NCBI RefSeq assembly: GCF_013265555.1 | Contig: NZ_CP041345.1 | Coordinates: 2,836,581 to 2,900,580 of the forward strand | DNA: 64,000 bases | Direction of reading: 5' to 3' | Source: Tenuifilum thalassicum | GTDB lineage: Bacteria; Bacteroidota; Bacteroidia; Bacteroidales; Tenuifilaceae | Shown here: positions 7,807-16,170 of the stretch, in pieces | Layout: every line of letters starts with the position of its first letter | How positions within the stretch are numbered: the first letter of the stretch is position 1 | Program-made: the position numbers and the translations under genes | The notes under the pieces: model-generated | Told to the model about the DNA's origin: nothing | What the model saw: the letters and a program-made list of their open reading frames with translations, nothing else | Database searches by the model: none

Positions 7807-9272
7807 CTTATTGAATCGTTAGCTTCTACACCTATCACTTTATTTTCACTTAATAAATGTTTCATTTCAACAGTATTTATCAATGCTTTAGAAAATAGTT
7901 CACCCATACGTTTTGCACCAAGGTATGTAAAATGGGTATAATCCTTAGTTGCCAACGATGGGTTTTGGTTCACCCATTCAATCATTGACCCTTTCCCGCC
8001 CATAGCTGCGAATGCATCCCAAAAAGCAACCCCACACTCAGACGCCGCTTGTTGTTGTGCATCGCGGACTTTCAAAACACTTGGGTATGACTCAAGTACT
8101 CCATTAAACTTACCAGCCATATCCGACACCCCCACAACAATAATTGAAGCATTGGGGGCAAATGATTTTATAGCATTAATCTGCTTAACTAAAAGTCCCT
8201 TATAAAAATTATAACTTTTTAAATTTGATGGTACTACATTTATTCCAAATTGAAGAACTACCAACCTGACATTCAGAAGGCTGTACACCCTTTTTGCCAA
8301 ATGAAAATCAAATTCAGTAAAGAAGTTTCCAGAAGACCCCCTTAGCGCAATATTGTTAACAAAAACACCACTACCAGACGAGGCAAAAACCCCATATAGT
8401 TTTAATGCACTTTTGCTTTTCACCAATATAGAAACTCGCTTATACCTACTGGGTAATTTAAATGAAACGAGGTCGACAACATTAGCATCCTTAATTGATG
8501 TTAAGGTATGCTCCTTCCCATCAACCATCAACTTAAAGGAAGCAATTGAATCACAATCTCCAACTAGTATATTTAACATTGGAAAACGACGTTTAGAACT
8601 TACAGTTAGTTCTAAAATCTGTTTAAAATTCTCTGAGGGTTCTAATTCAGAAAAAGCACCTAAGATTGCTTTCCGCCTCTGACTTTTGTCTGCTTTTTGC
8701 AATGCAATATGCTTAGCAGAACGAGAGGTTAACCATATTCCATAAGGAACAAATGATGGATTCCAGTATGGAAGGGCTCCCACTCCTACCCCACCATATC
8801 GCTTTTGTAATGCAACTCTAAGCCTATCAGTTATTCTATCGCCCTCTATCTGTGAATCGCCATAATATAAAACATTAATACCACTTGAATCTGATTGATT
8901 CAGCGATTCAATAAAATTCTTTAGGGAGTTATACTCTATCCCTTCAGAGTAAGATTTTTCAACTATATACTTAACTCTGTTATTTCTAAGGGTATCGTTT
9001 CCTGAAAGCGTATCTTTAATGGGGAGCTTAACTGTATCGAGCAGTCGTGATTTTAAGGTGTAATCATCTCCTAGTGTATCATCAGCATTATAATTAAATC
9101 TACTACAGTTTGCTAGTATCCCATTATTATCACTAGCTTTTATACTCCAACCTGGAATGTGCACTTTTACTTTACCAATTACCAATTCACCTTTTGGCAA
9201 AAGGAAAGAAAAGCACAAATAGATAAAAGCCAACGCTACAAGAAAGGCAAGGGTATGTATTGGTTTATGCAT
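7803..9272 (-). CDS. SGNH hydrolase-like protein, O-acylation partner 2
   Basis: 489 residues; a membrane anchor or signal at about 8-26, then an extracytoplasmic region. Residues 27-130 are a serine/aspartate-rich N-terminal extension without a recognised domain. SGNH features: YYGDSQIEGDRI (Ser140), LQFGINVVP (block III), and DYTHFTYLGAKRM (Asp-x-x-His). It is clearly related in layout to the next gene but diverged, so the operon carries two non-identical SGNH enzymes with one MBOAT. First gene of the operon. Probable periplasmic acyl-esterase/acyltransferase; substrate unknown. Confidence 0.83.
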   Translation of the reverse strand: MHKPIHTLAFLVALAFIYLCFSFLLPKGELVIGKVKVHIPGWSIKASDNNGILANCSRFNYNADDTLGDDYTLKSRLLDTVKLPIKDTLSGNDTLRNNRVKYIVEKSYSEGIEYNSLKNFIESLNQSDSSGINVLYYGDSQIEGDRITDRLRVALQKRYGGVGVGALPYWNPSFVPYGIWLTSRSAKHIALQKADKSQRRKAILGAFSELEPSENFKQILELTVSSKRRFPMLNILVGDCDSIASFKLMVDGKEHTLTSIKDANVVDLVSFKLPSRYKRVSILVKSKSALKLYGVFASSGSGVFVNNIALRGSSGNFFTEFDFHLAKRVYSLLNVRLVVLQFGINVVPSNLKSYNFYKGLLVKQINAIKSFAPNASIIVVGVSDMAGKFNGVLESYPSVLKVRDAQQQAASECGVAFWDAFAAMGGKGSMIEWVNQNPSLATKDYTHFTYLGAKRMGELFSKALINTVEMKHLLSENKVIGVEANDSIR

Positions 9273-9398
9273 TCCTCAAAAATACAATTTTCTTAAAAGT
9301 AAAATTTTTTCAACAAATGATATATATTAGAGATTTGTAAAAACAAGCTAACTTGTATTTTAATCTGAGGTTTAGTATCTTACAAAACTATATAAATT

Positions 9399-9740
9399 AT
9401 GATAAAGATTTTACATAATCCATGGTGCGCAAAAAGTCGCAAGGGCCTTGAGTATCTTCGTACAAAAACCGAAGATTTTGAAATAGTAAAATATCTCGAT
9501 GAAGGATTGAGCGAAGATATGCTAAAAGAAATTCTGTTAAAGTCGAACCTCAAACCAATTGAGCTGGTCAGAACACAAGAAGAATATTACAAAAAGTACC
9601 TTAAGAACAAAAATTTCAACGAAGATGAATGGATTAGAATCATAATAGAAAACCCCAAACTACTCCAACGCCCCATTGTAATATCAAAATACAAGGCAGT
9701 AATAGGAATACCACCAGAGAATATCGACAACATTTTTTAA
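9399..9740 (+). CDS. ArsC/Spx-family thioredoxin-fold protein
   Basis: 113 residues, cytosolic, the length of ArsC-family proteins. HNPWCAKSRKGLEYL puts the redox cysteine at residue 10 in the family position, and Arg58 (LVRTQEEYYKKY) and Arg91 (LQRPIV) match two of the three oxyanion arginines of plasmid ArsC. The third, normally in a C/GRP motif near the end, is replaced by isoleucine (IGIPPE). So arsenate reduction is doubtful, and a YffB-like or glutaredoxin-type thiol role is as likely. No arsenic genes are nearby. The gene is 10 bases upstream of the CAP-domain gene. Confidence 0.8.
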   Translation: MIKILHNPWCAKSRKGLEYLRTKTEDFEIVKYLDEGLSEDMLKEILLKSNLKPIELVRTQEEYYKKYLKNKNFNEDEWIRIIIENPKLLQRPIVISKYKAVIGIPPENIDNIF

Positions 9741-9750
9741 TAAGATTAAC

Positions 9751-10596
9751 ATGAAAAGGATAAGCGTATTTATATTGTTTTTGGGCATTCTATCATTTGT
9801 CGCAAAAGCTCAGCCTACCGAAATTTTAAATACCGAAAAGGAAATATTACGACAAATAAATGAACACAGAAAATCAATTGGGAAACAAGAACTCATTTCA
9901 AACGATTATATAAAACGCGAAGCCTTAACCCACTCGCAAAACATGGCAAAAGGAAAAATCACCTTCAGCCACAAGGGATTTAATGAGAGATTTACAAGGT
10001 TGAGCGGCTTTTTGGACATTTCATCAGGAGCAGAAAACATTGCTAATGGCCCTTTAAATGCAACACATATTGTAAGCGGTTGGTTAGCAAGCCCACCGCA
10101 TAGAAAAAACATAGAAGACGATTTCAACTTAACTGGAATAGGAATAGCAAGAGCCCCAAATGGGAGCTACTTTTTTACACAAATATTTGCAAAAAGTGCT
10201 GAGAAGCCTAAAGTAGTACCAGCAGAGTATGAAGCGGAGGTTCTGCGTTTAATAAATGAGCACAGAAAGATGCTTGGGTTGCATGAGCTACAAAACGACG
10301 CCACCATACACTCCGAAGCATTAAAATACTCCAAAGCAATGGCTGCAGGGAAAGTTCCCATTGGCCCTCCAGGCTTCAACGATCCAATTAAATCGTTACT
10401 ACACAGATACAATGCATCACAAATGGTTGAATTAATAGGTTACGACTACCAGTCACCAAAGGAACTGTTTGATGCATGGATGAATAGCACTCATCAGAGA
10501 GATATTATAGAGGGGAATTTTAACTTGACTGGAATCGGGGTCTATCAATCGGCTAACGGGAAAGTATTTGTAACGCAAGTTTTTTTGCTCAAATAA
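9751..10596 (+). CDS. Secreted protein with two tandem CAP (SCP/PR-1) domains
   Basis: 281 residues with a signal peptide (cut after about AKA-20). Domain 1 covers about 27-148 and domain 2 about 158-281; they align over their whole length (LRQINEHRKSIG / LRLINEHRKMLG; FNLTGIGIA / FNLTGIGVY). Domain 1 keeps the CAP cavity residues His74 (SHKGF), Glu95 (GAENIA) and His117 (PPHRKN). In domain 2 the first is replaced by proline (GPPGF, residue 206), while Glu227 and His248 remain. CAP domains bind metals or lipids outside the cytoplasm; the function of bacterial forms is mostly unknown. It probably shares a transcript with the ArsC-like gene upstream and fumarase 15 bases downstream. Confidence 0.88.
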   Translation: MKRISVFILFLGILSFVAKAQPTEILNTEKEILRQINEHRKSIGKQELISNDYIKREALTHSQNMAKGKITFSHKGFNERFTRLSGFLDISSGAENIANGPLNATHIVSGWLASPPHRKNIEDDFNLTGIGIARAPNGSYFFTQIFAKSAEKPKVVPAEYEAEVLRLINEHRKMLGLHELQNDATIHSEALKYSKAMAAGKVPIGPPGFNDPIKSLLHRYNASQMVELIGYDYQSPKELFDAWMNSTHQRDIIEGNFNLTGIGVYQSANGKVFVTQVFLLK

Positions 10597-10611
10597 ATAA
10601 AACCAAAAGCT

Positions 10612-12234
10612 ATGGCCACACCAGAATTTTTTTACCAAGAAAGGTTTCCTATTGAAAAGGATGAAACCGAGTACTACCTACTAACAAAAGACTTTGTCTC
10701 CACATCAAATTTTAACGGAGAGGAGGTCCTAAAGGTTGAGCCTGAAGCACTTTCATTCCTGGCTCGCACAGCCTTGCATGATGTTTCGTATTTTTACCGA
10801 ACCGAACACGTTAAGCAGATAGCTGCCATTTTAGAAGATCCCGAAGCAAGCAAAAACGACAAGTTCGTTGCATTGGTAATGCTACGAAACGCTGAAATTG
10901 CAGCAAAGGGGGTTCTTCCCTTATGCCAAGATACTGGTACGGCAACAATCTTTGCCAAAAAAGGCCAAAAAGTTTGGACTGGAGCAAATGATTACGAATT
11001 TCTTTCGAAGGGAGTATTTAAAACATACACCGAAGAAAATCTTAGATATTCCCAAACGGTTCCCCTTGATATGTTCACCGAAAAGAATTCTGGTACAAAC
11101 CTCCCGGCGCAAATCGACATATATGCAACTCCTGGCAATGAGTTTGAATTTCTGTTCATAGCCAAAGGTGGAGGTTCGGCAAACAAAAGCCAGCTTTTTC
11201 AAGAAACAAAGGCACTCTTAACACCAGAAAAGCTTGAAGCATTCATCATTGATAAGATAAAAAACCTAGGTACTGCGGCCTGTCCACCATACCACATTGC
11301 CATTGTAATTGGAGGCACCTCAGCCGAGGATACCATGAAAGCGGTAAAACTTGCATCCGCAAAGTATTTCGACAACCTACCTTCATCAGGCAATATACAT
11401 GGGCGTGCATTTAGAGATAGAGCACTCGAAGAAAAAATCTTAAAAGCGGCTAACGAGATAGGAATTGGCGCCCAGTTTGGAGGAAAGTATTTAGCTCTTG
11501 ATGTTAGAATAATTAGGCTTCCTCGCCATGGAGCATCATGCCCAGTTGGGATTGGAGTTTCATGTATTGCCGACAGAAACATAAAGGCTAAAATAAACAA
11601 GGATGGCATATGGATTGAAAAGCTCGAAAAAAATCCGGGTAGATTCATACCTGAGAAGTGGCGTAAGCATGAGGAAGATGAAGCGGTGCGTATAGACCTC
11701 AACAAACCAATGAAGGATATTCTCTCGGAACTTACCAAGCATCCTGTTGGTACCCGATTATCTCTTACAGGGCCAATTATTGTAGCACGCGATATAGCCC
11801 ATGCCAAACTAAAAGAACGCTTAGATGCCGGCGAAGGACTCCCGGAATACGTTAAAAATCACCCAATTTATTATGCAGGACCTGCAAAAACACCAAGTGG
11901 GATGCCATCAGGTTCGTTTGGCCCAACAACTGCAGGACGCATGGATCCATATGTTGACCTATTCCAATCGAATGGTGGTAGTTTGGTAATGATTGCAAAA
12001 GGGAATAGGAGTCAGGCAGTTACTGATGCCTGTAAAAAACACGGAGGGTTTTATCTTGGAAGCATTGGTGGCCCTGCAGCAGTACTTGCTCAGGAACACA
12101 TCAAAAAAGTTGAACTAATTGAGTTCCCTGAACTTGGTATGGAAGCAGTTTACAGAATTGAAGTGGAAGATTTTCCAGCCTTTATTTTAGTTGATGATAA
12201 GGGTAACGATTTCTTCAAAAAGGTGATTAAATAA
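10612..12234 (+). CDS. fumA: Fumarate hydratase class I, [4Fe-4S], single chain
   Basis: 540 residues, matching the fused alpha+beta class I fumarases. It interconverts fumarate and malate in the TCA cycle or its reductive branch to succinate, in the cytoplasm. Cluster-ligand regions are visible: [29 protein letters not shown] and [17 protein letters not shown]. The C-terminal domain carries [20 protein letters not shown] and [17 protein letters not shown]. The oxygen-sensitive cluster fits an anaerobe, and the methylmalonyl-CoA mutase genes further along fit the same succinate/propionate route. Specificity for fumarate rather than tartrate is the usual assignment at this length and domain order. 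It ends just before a bidirectional terminator. Confidence 0.93.
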   Translation: MATPEFFYQERFPIEKDETEYYLLTKDFVSTSNFNGEEVLKVEPEALSFLARTALHDVSYFYRTEHVKQIAAILEDPEASKNDKFVALVMLRNAEIAAKGVLPLCQDTGTATIFAKKGQKVWTGANDYEFLSKGVFKTYTEENLRYSQTVPLDMFTEKNSGTNLPAQIDIYATPGNEFEFLFIAKGGGSANKSQLFQETKALLTPEKLEAFIIDKIKNLGTAACPPYHIAIVIGGTSAEDTMKAVKLASAKYFDNLPSSGNIHGRAFRDRALEEKILKAANEIGIGAQFGGKYLALDVRIIRLPRHGASCPVGIGVSCIADRNIKAKINKDGIWIEKLEKNPGRFIPEKWRKHEEDEAVRIDLNKPMKDILSELTKHPVGTRLSLTGPIIVARDIAHAKLKERLDAGEGLPEYVKNHPIYYAGPAKTPSGMPSGSFGPTTAGRMDPYVDLFQSNGGSLVMIAKGNRSQAVTDACKKHGGFYLGSIGGPAAVLAQEHIKKVELIEFPELGMEAVYRIEVEDFPAFILVDDKGNDFFKKVIK

Positions 12235-12240
12235 AAAAGA

Positions 12241-12275
12241 AAGAGGCTAGTATATGAACTAGCCTCTTTATATAT
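12241..12275. terminator. Bidirectional intrinsic terminator between fumarase and queA
   Basis: 11-base perfect stem AAGAGGCTAGT / ACTAGCCTCTT (12241-12268) with a 6-base loop; T-rich on the right for the rightward transcript and A-rich on the left (T-rich for the leftward queA transcript). Confidence 0.85.
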
Positions 12276-12289
12276 TGCTTTACGAAATG

Positions 12290-13342
12290 TTAAATGATAA
12301 GCATGGCATCGCCATAGGTGCCAAAGCGATATTTTTCTTTTACTGCTACTTTATAAGCTTCCATTACCAAATCGTAACCACCAAATGCAGCCACCATCAT
12401 CAACAGGGTTGAGTATGGCAGATGAAAGTTAGACACCAACATGTTAGGCACAGCAAAATCGTAAGGTGGAAAGATGAACTTGTTGGTCCAACCCTCAATT
12501 GGCTTTAAGAAACCATCGGTTGTAACAGAGCTTTCCAACGTTCTAAGAACTGTTGTTCCAACAGCACAAACGTTATGCTGTTCGCGCTTCGTTTTATTAA
12601 CAATATCAGCAGCTTCAGGAGTTATTAGAATCTGCTCAGAATCCATTTTATGCTTGGTCAGGTCTTCAACATCAACAGTACGGAAATTACCCAAGCCTAC
12701 ATGTAGAGTAATTTCGGCAAAGTTAATACCTTTTATCTCAAGTCGTTTAAGAAGATGCTTGCTGAAATGAAGTCCAGCAGTAGGAGCAGCAACTGCACCC
12801 TCATGCTTAGCATAAATAGTTTGGTATCGTTCCCTATCCTCTGGAACAGCTTCGCGCTGTAGAATATGCTTAGGAACAGGCATTTCGCCTAACTTGTAAA
12901 GGGTTTGCTTGAATTCTTCGTAGGTTCCATCAAAAAGGAATCGAAGCGTTCTCCCCCTACTTGTAGTATTGTCGATAACCTCTGCAACAAGAACATCATC
13001 TTCCCCAAAGTACAACTTGTTACCAATCCTAATCTTACGTGCAGGGTCAACAAGAACGTCCCATAGGCGTTGCTCCCTGTTTAACTCCCTAAGTAAGAAT
13101 ACTTCTATCTCAGCGCCTGTTTTCTCCTTATTTCCATATAATCGTGCTGGAAAAACTTTAGTATTATTAAAAACCAGCGTATCGTTTTCGTTAAGGTATT
13201 CAATAATATCTTTAAAGATTCTATGCTCAATCTTCCCAGTTTTTCTATTAAGCACCATTAACCTGGACTCATCTCTATTTTCTACAGGGAATTTTGCAAT
13301 TAAATCCTTTGGTAAGTTGTACTTAAACTGCGATAGTTTCAT
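12290..13342 (-). CDS. queA: QueA, SAM:tRNA ribosyltransferase-isomerase
   Basis: 350 residues, full length for QueA. It adds the epoxycyclopentane of queuosine to tRNA position 34 using the ribosyl part of S-adenosylmethionine. Visible family motifs: [63 protein letters not shown] and [17 protein letters not shown]. It ends the long leftward run that starts at glyS, but a 135-base gap to truB holds its own good promoter. No other queuosine genes are in the window. Confidence 0.96.
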   Translation of the reverse strand: MKLSQFKYNLPKDLIAKFPVENRDESRLMVLNRKTGKIEHRIFKDIIEYLNENDTLVFNNTKVFPARLYGNKEKTGAEIEVFLLRELNREQRLWDVLVDPARKIRIGNKLYFGEDDVLVAEVIDNTTSRGRTLRFLFDGTYEEFKQTLYKLGEMPVPKHILQREAVPEDRERYQTIYAKHEGAVAAPTAGLHFSKHLLKRLEIKGINFAEITLHVGLGNFRTVDVEDLTKHKMDSEQILITPEAADIVNKTKREQHNVCAVGTTVLRTLESSVTTDGFLKPIEGWTNKFIFPPYDFAVPNMLVSNFHLPYSTLLMMVAAFGGYDLVMEAYKVAVKEKYRFGTYGDAMLII

Positions 13343-13367
13343 ATTGTAAGTTTTTCAAAAGTTTGCA

Positions 13368-13399
13368 CAAAGATATAACCTGCCAATAGGCAATGTCAA
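13368..13399 (-). promoter_or_regulatory. Promoter of queA
   Basis: On the minus strand TTG (13399-13397), a 21-base spacer, then TATCTTTG (13375-13368), a full match to TAnnTTTG. The expected start near 13361 gives a leader of about 18 bases to the ATG at 13342. Consensus match only. Confidence 0.65.
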
Positions 13400-13477
13400 T
13401 AGTTTTAACCTTATTTTTAGGAAATTACAAAAATAATACAAATTTTTAAGCATGTGCACCTTATACGGCGATTATCC

Positions 13478-14188
13478 TCATTTGTTACAAACTTCTTTAA
13501 TTTTTTGTTCTACTTCCTGAAGCGATAAAGCACTATCTAAGGTAAAGTCTCCGCTACGTGTCCTGCATAGTTCAACAAGGTGTGCACCAGAATTAAGTTC
13601 AACGCCAATATCCCGAGCAAGTGAACGGATATATGTGCCTTTGCTACAAGAAATCTGGATAGTAATGTAAGGTAAGTTAAACTCCTCAAGTTCTATTGAA
13701 AAAATCTCAATTGGTACGGGTTGGAGTTTAGGATCTATTCCCTTCCGTGCAAGGTTGTAGGCGCGTTTACCATTCACATACTTTGCAGAATGTGCTGGAG
13801 GTTGCTGCATTTGTGGGCCTTCAAAACGCTTTAAGGCATCTTTAACAAGTTCAAGTGTAATGTGATCGGTTGGGAAGGTTGCATCAACTTCTGTTTCCAA
13901 ATCGAATGAAGGGGTTGTTTCGCCCAACTTAATCTTTGCAACATACTCTTTATTTTCGGAAGTAAGCACCATTACTTTTTTGGTAGCCTTTCCCGTGCAA
14001 ATAACAAGCAAACCTGTTGCTAATGGATCAAGTGTACCAGCATGCCCTACCTTAATAGATTTTATTCCCAGATGCTTTTTAATAAGCGAACGTATCTTCC
14101 CTACCACGTCAAAAGAAGTCCACTCATATGGCTTATCGACCAATAGAATTGCACCTTCCTGTAACCTATCGAACCTGTTTACTTCCAT
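13478..14188 (-). CDS. truB: TruB, tRNA pseudouridine-55 synthase
   Basis: 236 residues from the ATG at 14188. A TTG four codons upstream (14200) would overlap uppP by 8 bases, so the ATG, 4 bases after the uppP stop, is preferred. It makes pseudouridine at position 55 in the T-loop of tRNAs. Seen: LLVDKPYEWTSFDVVGKIR, then GHAGTLDPLATGLLVICTG with the catalytic aspartate, then RKGIDP and the GTYIRSLARDIGVELNSGAH region. It lacks a C-terminal PUA domain, which is common in this phylum. Coupled to uppP in the glyS-to-truB run. Confidence 0.95.
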   Translation of the reverse strand: MEVNRFDRLQEGAILLVDKPYEWTSFDVVGKIRSLIKKHLGIKSIKVGHAGTLDPLATGLLVICTGKATKKVMVLTSENKEYVAKIKLGETTPSFDLETEVDATFPTDHITLELVKDALKRFEGPQMQQPPAHSAKYVNGKRAYNLARKGIDPKLQPVPIEIFSIELEEFNLPYITIQISCSKGTYIRSLARDIGVELNSGAHLVELCRTRSGDFTLDSALSLQEVEQKIKEVCNK

Positions 14189-14192
14189 GAGC

Positions 14193-14969
14193 CTATACAA
14201 ACATAAGGGCTATCACACCTACAAGGGCACAATAAATAGCAAACCAGTAAAGATTTCCTTTACGAACGATTCTTAGCATAAAAGAACAAGCCAGAAATCC
14301 CGAAACAAAAGCTGCAATAAAACCAGCAATAACTGGAGCAGTTAGGACATTAACAGCATCACCTTTAACAATATCGATAAAAGCAGCCCCCAATACAGGG
14401 ATGATAACCATAAGGAATGAAAACCTTGCTGTTTCATCCCGATCCTTCCCTAATAGCAAACCTGTTGAAATTGTTGCACCTGAACGACTCAAGCCTGGTA
14501 AAATGGCAAAAGTTTGAGATATGCCAATTATTATTGAATCTATGTAGGTAATTGGTTTTGCAATGGGTCGCTTAATTAAACGGGTTAAAGCCAAAAGGGC
14601 TGAAGTAACCAGTAGCATAACCCCCACCACGATAAGGTTACCCTCAAAAAGCGACTCTATCTCATCTTTAAAAAGGACTCCAACTACTCCAACGGGTATG
14701 GCAGAAACCAAAAGTTTAAAAACATACTGGGTTTGCTGGTTGTTTTCAAACCTAAACAAACCTGCTATAAGCTCAACAATTTCCTTTCTAAACACAAGCA
14801 AAGTGCTAAGAACTGTAGCCACATGTACAGCAATACTAAACTCTAAATTATCTTCTAAATGAACTCCTAAAATAGCCTTTGATAGCTCAATATGCCCACT
14901 ACTACTAACTGGCAGGAACTCTGTTAAACCTTGAACAATACCCACCACGATGGCCTGAAAGATGGTCAT
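14193..14969 (-). CDS. uppP: UppP, undecaprenyl-diphosphatase (BacA type)
   Basis: 258 residues, polytopic inner-membrane protein. It removes a phosphate from undecaprenyl diphosphate so that the lipid carrier can be reused for peptidoglycan and other polymers. Both signature motifs are present: GLTEFLPVSSSGHIELSKAI near the N-terminus and ILPGLSRSGATISTGLLLG near residue 160. The order ftsX, DUF3098, uppP, truB is conserved in Bacteroidota (known from family context). Confidence 0.96.
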   Translation of the reverse strand: MTIFQAIVVGIVQGLTEFLPVSSSGHIELSKAILGVHLEDNLEFSIAVHVATVLSTLLVFRKEIVELIAGLFRFENNQQTQYVFKLLVSAIPVGVVGVLFKDEIESLFEGNLIVVGVMLLVTSALLALTRLIKRPIAKPITYIDSIIIGISQTFAILPGLSRSGATISTGLLLGKDRDETARFSFLMVIIPVLGAAFIDIVKGDAVNVLTAPVIAGFIAAFVSGFLACSFMLRIVRKGNLYWFAIYCALVGVIALMFV

Positions 14970-14999
14970 TCCAATTTAAGTTTAATGAATACAAATAAA

Positions 15000-15269
15000 T
15001 TACTTATCCTTTTTATCGCGCTTCATTATTGCATAACCAACGAACGCGAAGCCAAAGAGAACTACGATAGGAGCAATAGTTATTCTTCTAAAGCTAAAAA
15101 TATCCGGATTAAAAACGTTAGGATCGGTTGATCCTCCACCAATCATTAGTACAAAGCCGAGCACAATAATTAAGAAGCCAATTATCATTAGCTTATAATT
15201 TGTCCATGACAGAGGGAATTGATTCTCCTTAGATTCAACAAATTTTGGTTTGCTATTTTTTGCAGACAT
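15000..15269 (-). CDS. DUF3098 small membrane protein
   Basis: 89 residues: a hydrophilic N-terminus (about 1-24), a first membrane helix ending in LGFVLMIGGGSTDP, a short loop with NPDIFSFRRITIAP, a second helix (VVLFGFAFVGYAIM), then a lysine-rich tail. This is the DUF3098 pattern, a Bacteroidota family nearly always found between ftsX and uppP. Two helices, both ends in the cytoplasm. Function unknown; its fixed place beside FtsX suggests a role in division or envelope synthesis (inference). Confidence 0.9.
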   Translation of the reverse strand: MSAKNSKPKFVESKENQFPLSWTNYKLMIIGFLIIVLGFVLMIGGGSTDPNVFNPDIFSFRRITIAPIVVLFGFAFVGYAIMKRDKKDK

Positions 15270-15287
15270 ATTATAAAATTTAACTCG

Positions 15288-16166
15288 TTAGTAATATAAA
15301 TCGTCAGTGGCCAAGCGCAAGAACTTATTAACAGCCAACAAAGTGGCTAAAAAGTTTATAAAAATTCCTACTGCTGTAATCGCAGCAAAAACAAAAATAA
15401 TGCTTTCGGGTTGTAGAACAGAAACAATATCAGCAACCTCTTTGGTAATAGCATAAAGCAATGCTACTAGAAGAGATATAGCAATAAACGAAGCATATAG
15501 CGCATGCAATATACTTTTTAGCAGGAACGGTCGACGAATAAAGCCCCAGCTAGCACCAACCAGCTTCATTGTATTAATGATAAACCTCCTTGAATAAACC
15601 GAAAGGCGTATTGTGTTATTAATTAACACTAGGGAGACAAAGAGCATAAGGCCAGCAAATACAAGTATTACAAATCCTATTCTGCTGACATTCTCATTAA
15701 CTAAATTAATGAGTGAACGCTGATAATCAACCTCGCTGATTTGAGGGAAACGTTTAAGCCATTGCTCAATCTTAGCAATGCTATCGTTATTAGCATAATC
15801 GGCCTTTAATCGAACCTCAATATATGCATTTAATGGGTTGTAACCTAGGTAAGCAACAAAATCTTCGCCCAACTCGTTTGCCATTATTCGAGCGGCATCT
15901 TGCTTGCTAAAGTATTGTGTTGATTTAATATAGGTTGAAGCATCAAGCTGCTTTTTGAGGTATAATGCATCGGCATCGGTAACATCCTGATTTAAGTAGA
16001 TATCAAAGCCAATATTCTCTTTGACGTATGCCGATAATTTATGTGCACTAATAACAAGAATCCCGAGCAGACCAAGTGTAAAAAGTACTAATGAAATACT
16101 TATTATCGAGGATATGTAAGAACTCCTCAATCGGCCTTTAGTTGCTTTATTTGTGGGATTTGCCAT
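15288..16166 (-). CDS. ftsX: FtsX, cell-division permease-like protein
   Basis: 292 residues with the FtsX layout: N-terminal membrane helix (about 18-40), an extracytoplasmic domain (about 45-155; includes FDIYLNQDVTDADALYLKKQ and YLGYNPLNAYIEVRLKADY), then three helices with LVLINNTIRLSVYSRRFIIN and MKLVGASWGFIRRPFLLKSI. FtsX pairs with the ATPase FtsE to activate peptidoglycan hydrolases at the septum; ftsE is not adjacent, as is common in this phylum. It starts 4 bases after the yfhO stop. Confidence 0.94.
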   Translation of the reverse strand: MANPTNKATKGRLRSSYISSIISISLVLFTLGLLGILVISAHKLSAYVKENIGFDIYLNQDVTDADALYLKKQLDASTYIKSTQYFSKQDAARIMANELGEDFVAYLGYNPLNAYIEVRLKADYANNDSIAKIEQWLKRFPQISEVDYQRSLINLVNENVSRIGFVILVFAGLMLFVSLVLINNTIRLSVYSRRFIINTMKLVGASWGFIRRPFLLKSILHALYASFIAISLLVALLYAITKEVADIVSVLQPESIIFVFAAITAVGIFINFLATLLAVNKFLRLATDDLYY

Positions 16167-16170
16167 TTCT

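Noticed and set aside
9264-9290. Promoter-like TATTTTTG just before the upstream SGNH gene
   Set aside because: It is only about 4 bases from the ATG and lacks a TTTG partner at the right distance, so it is unlikely to be the promoter.
11199-11807. 202-codon open frame antisense to the fumarase gene
   Set aside because: It mirrors the codon pattern of the well-supported fumarase and has a serine/arginine-rich, non-protein-like composition.
12969-13349. 126-codon open frame antisense to queA
   Set aside because: Overlaps conserved queA entirely; serine/leucine-rich noise.
14189-14200. TTG start for truB at 14200
   Set aside because: It would overlap uppP by 8 bases; the ATG at 14188 lies 4 bases after the uppP stop and begins the conserved family N-terminus.
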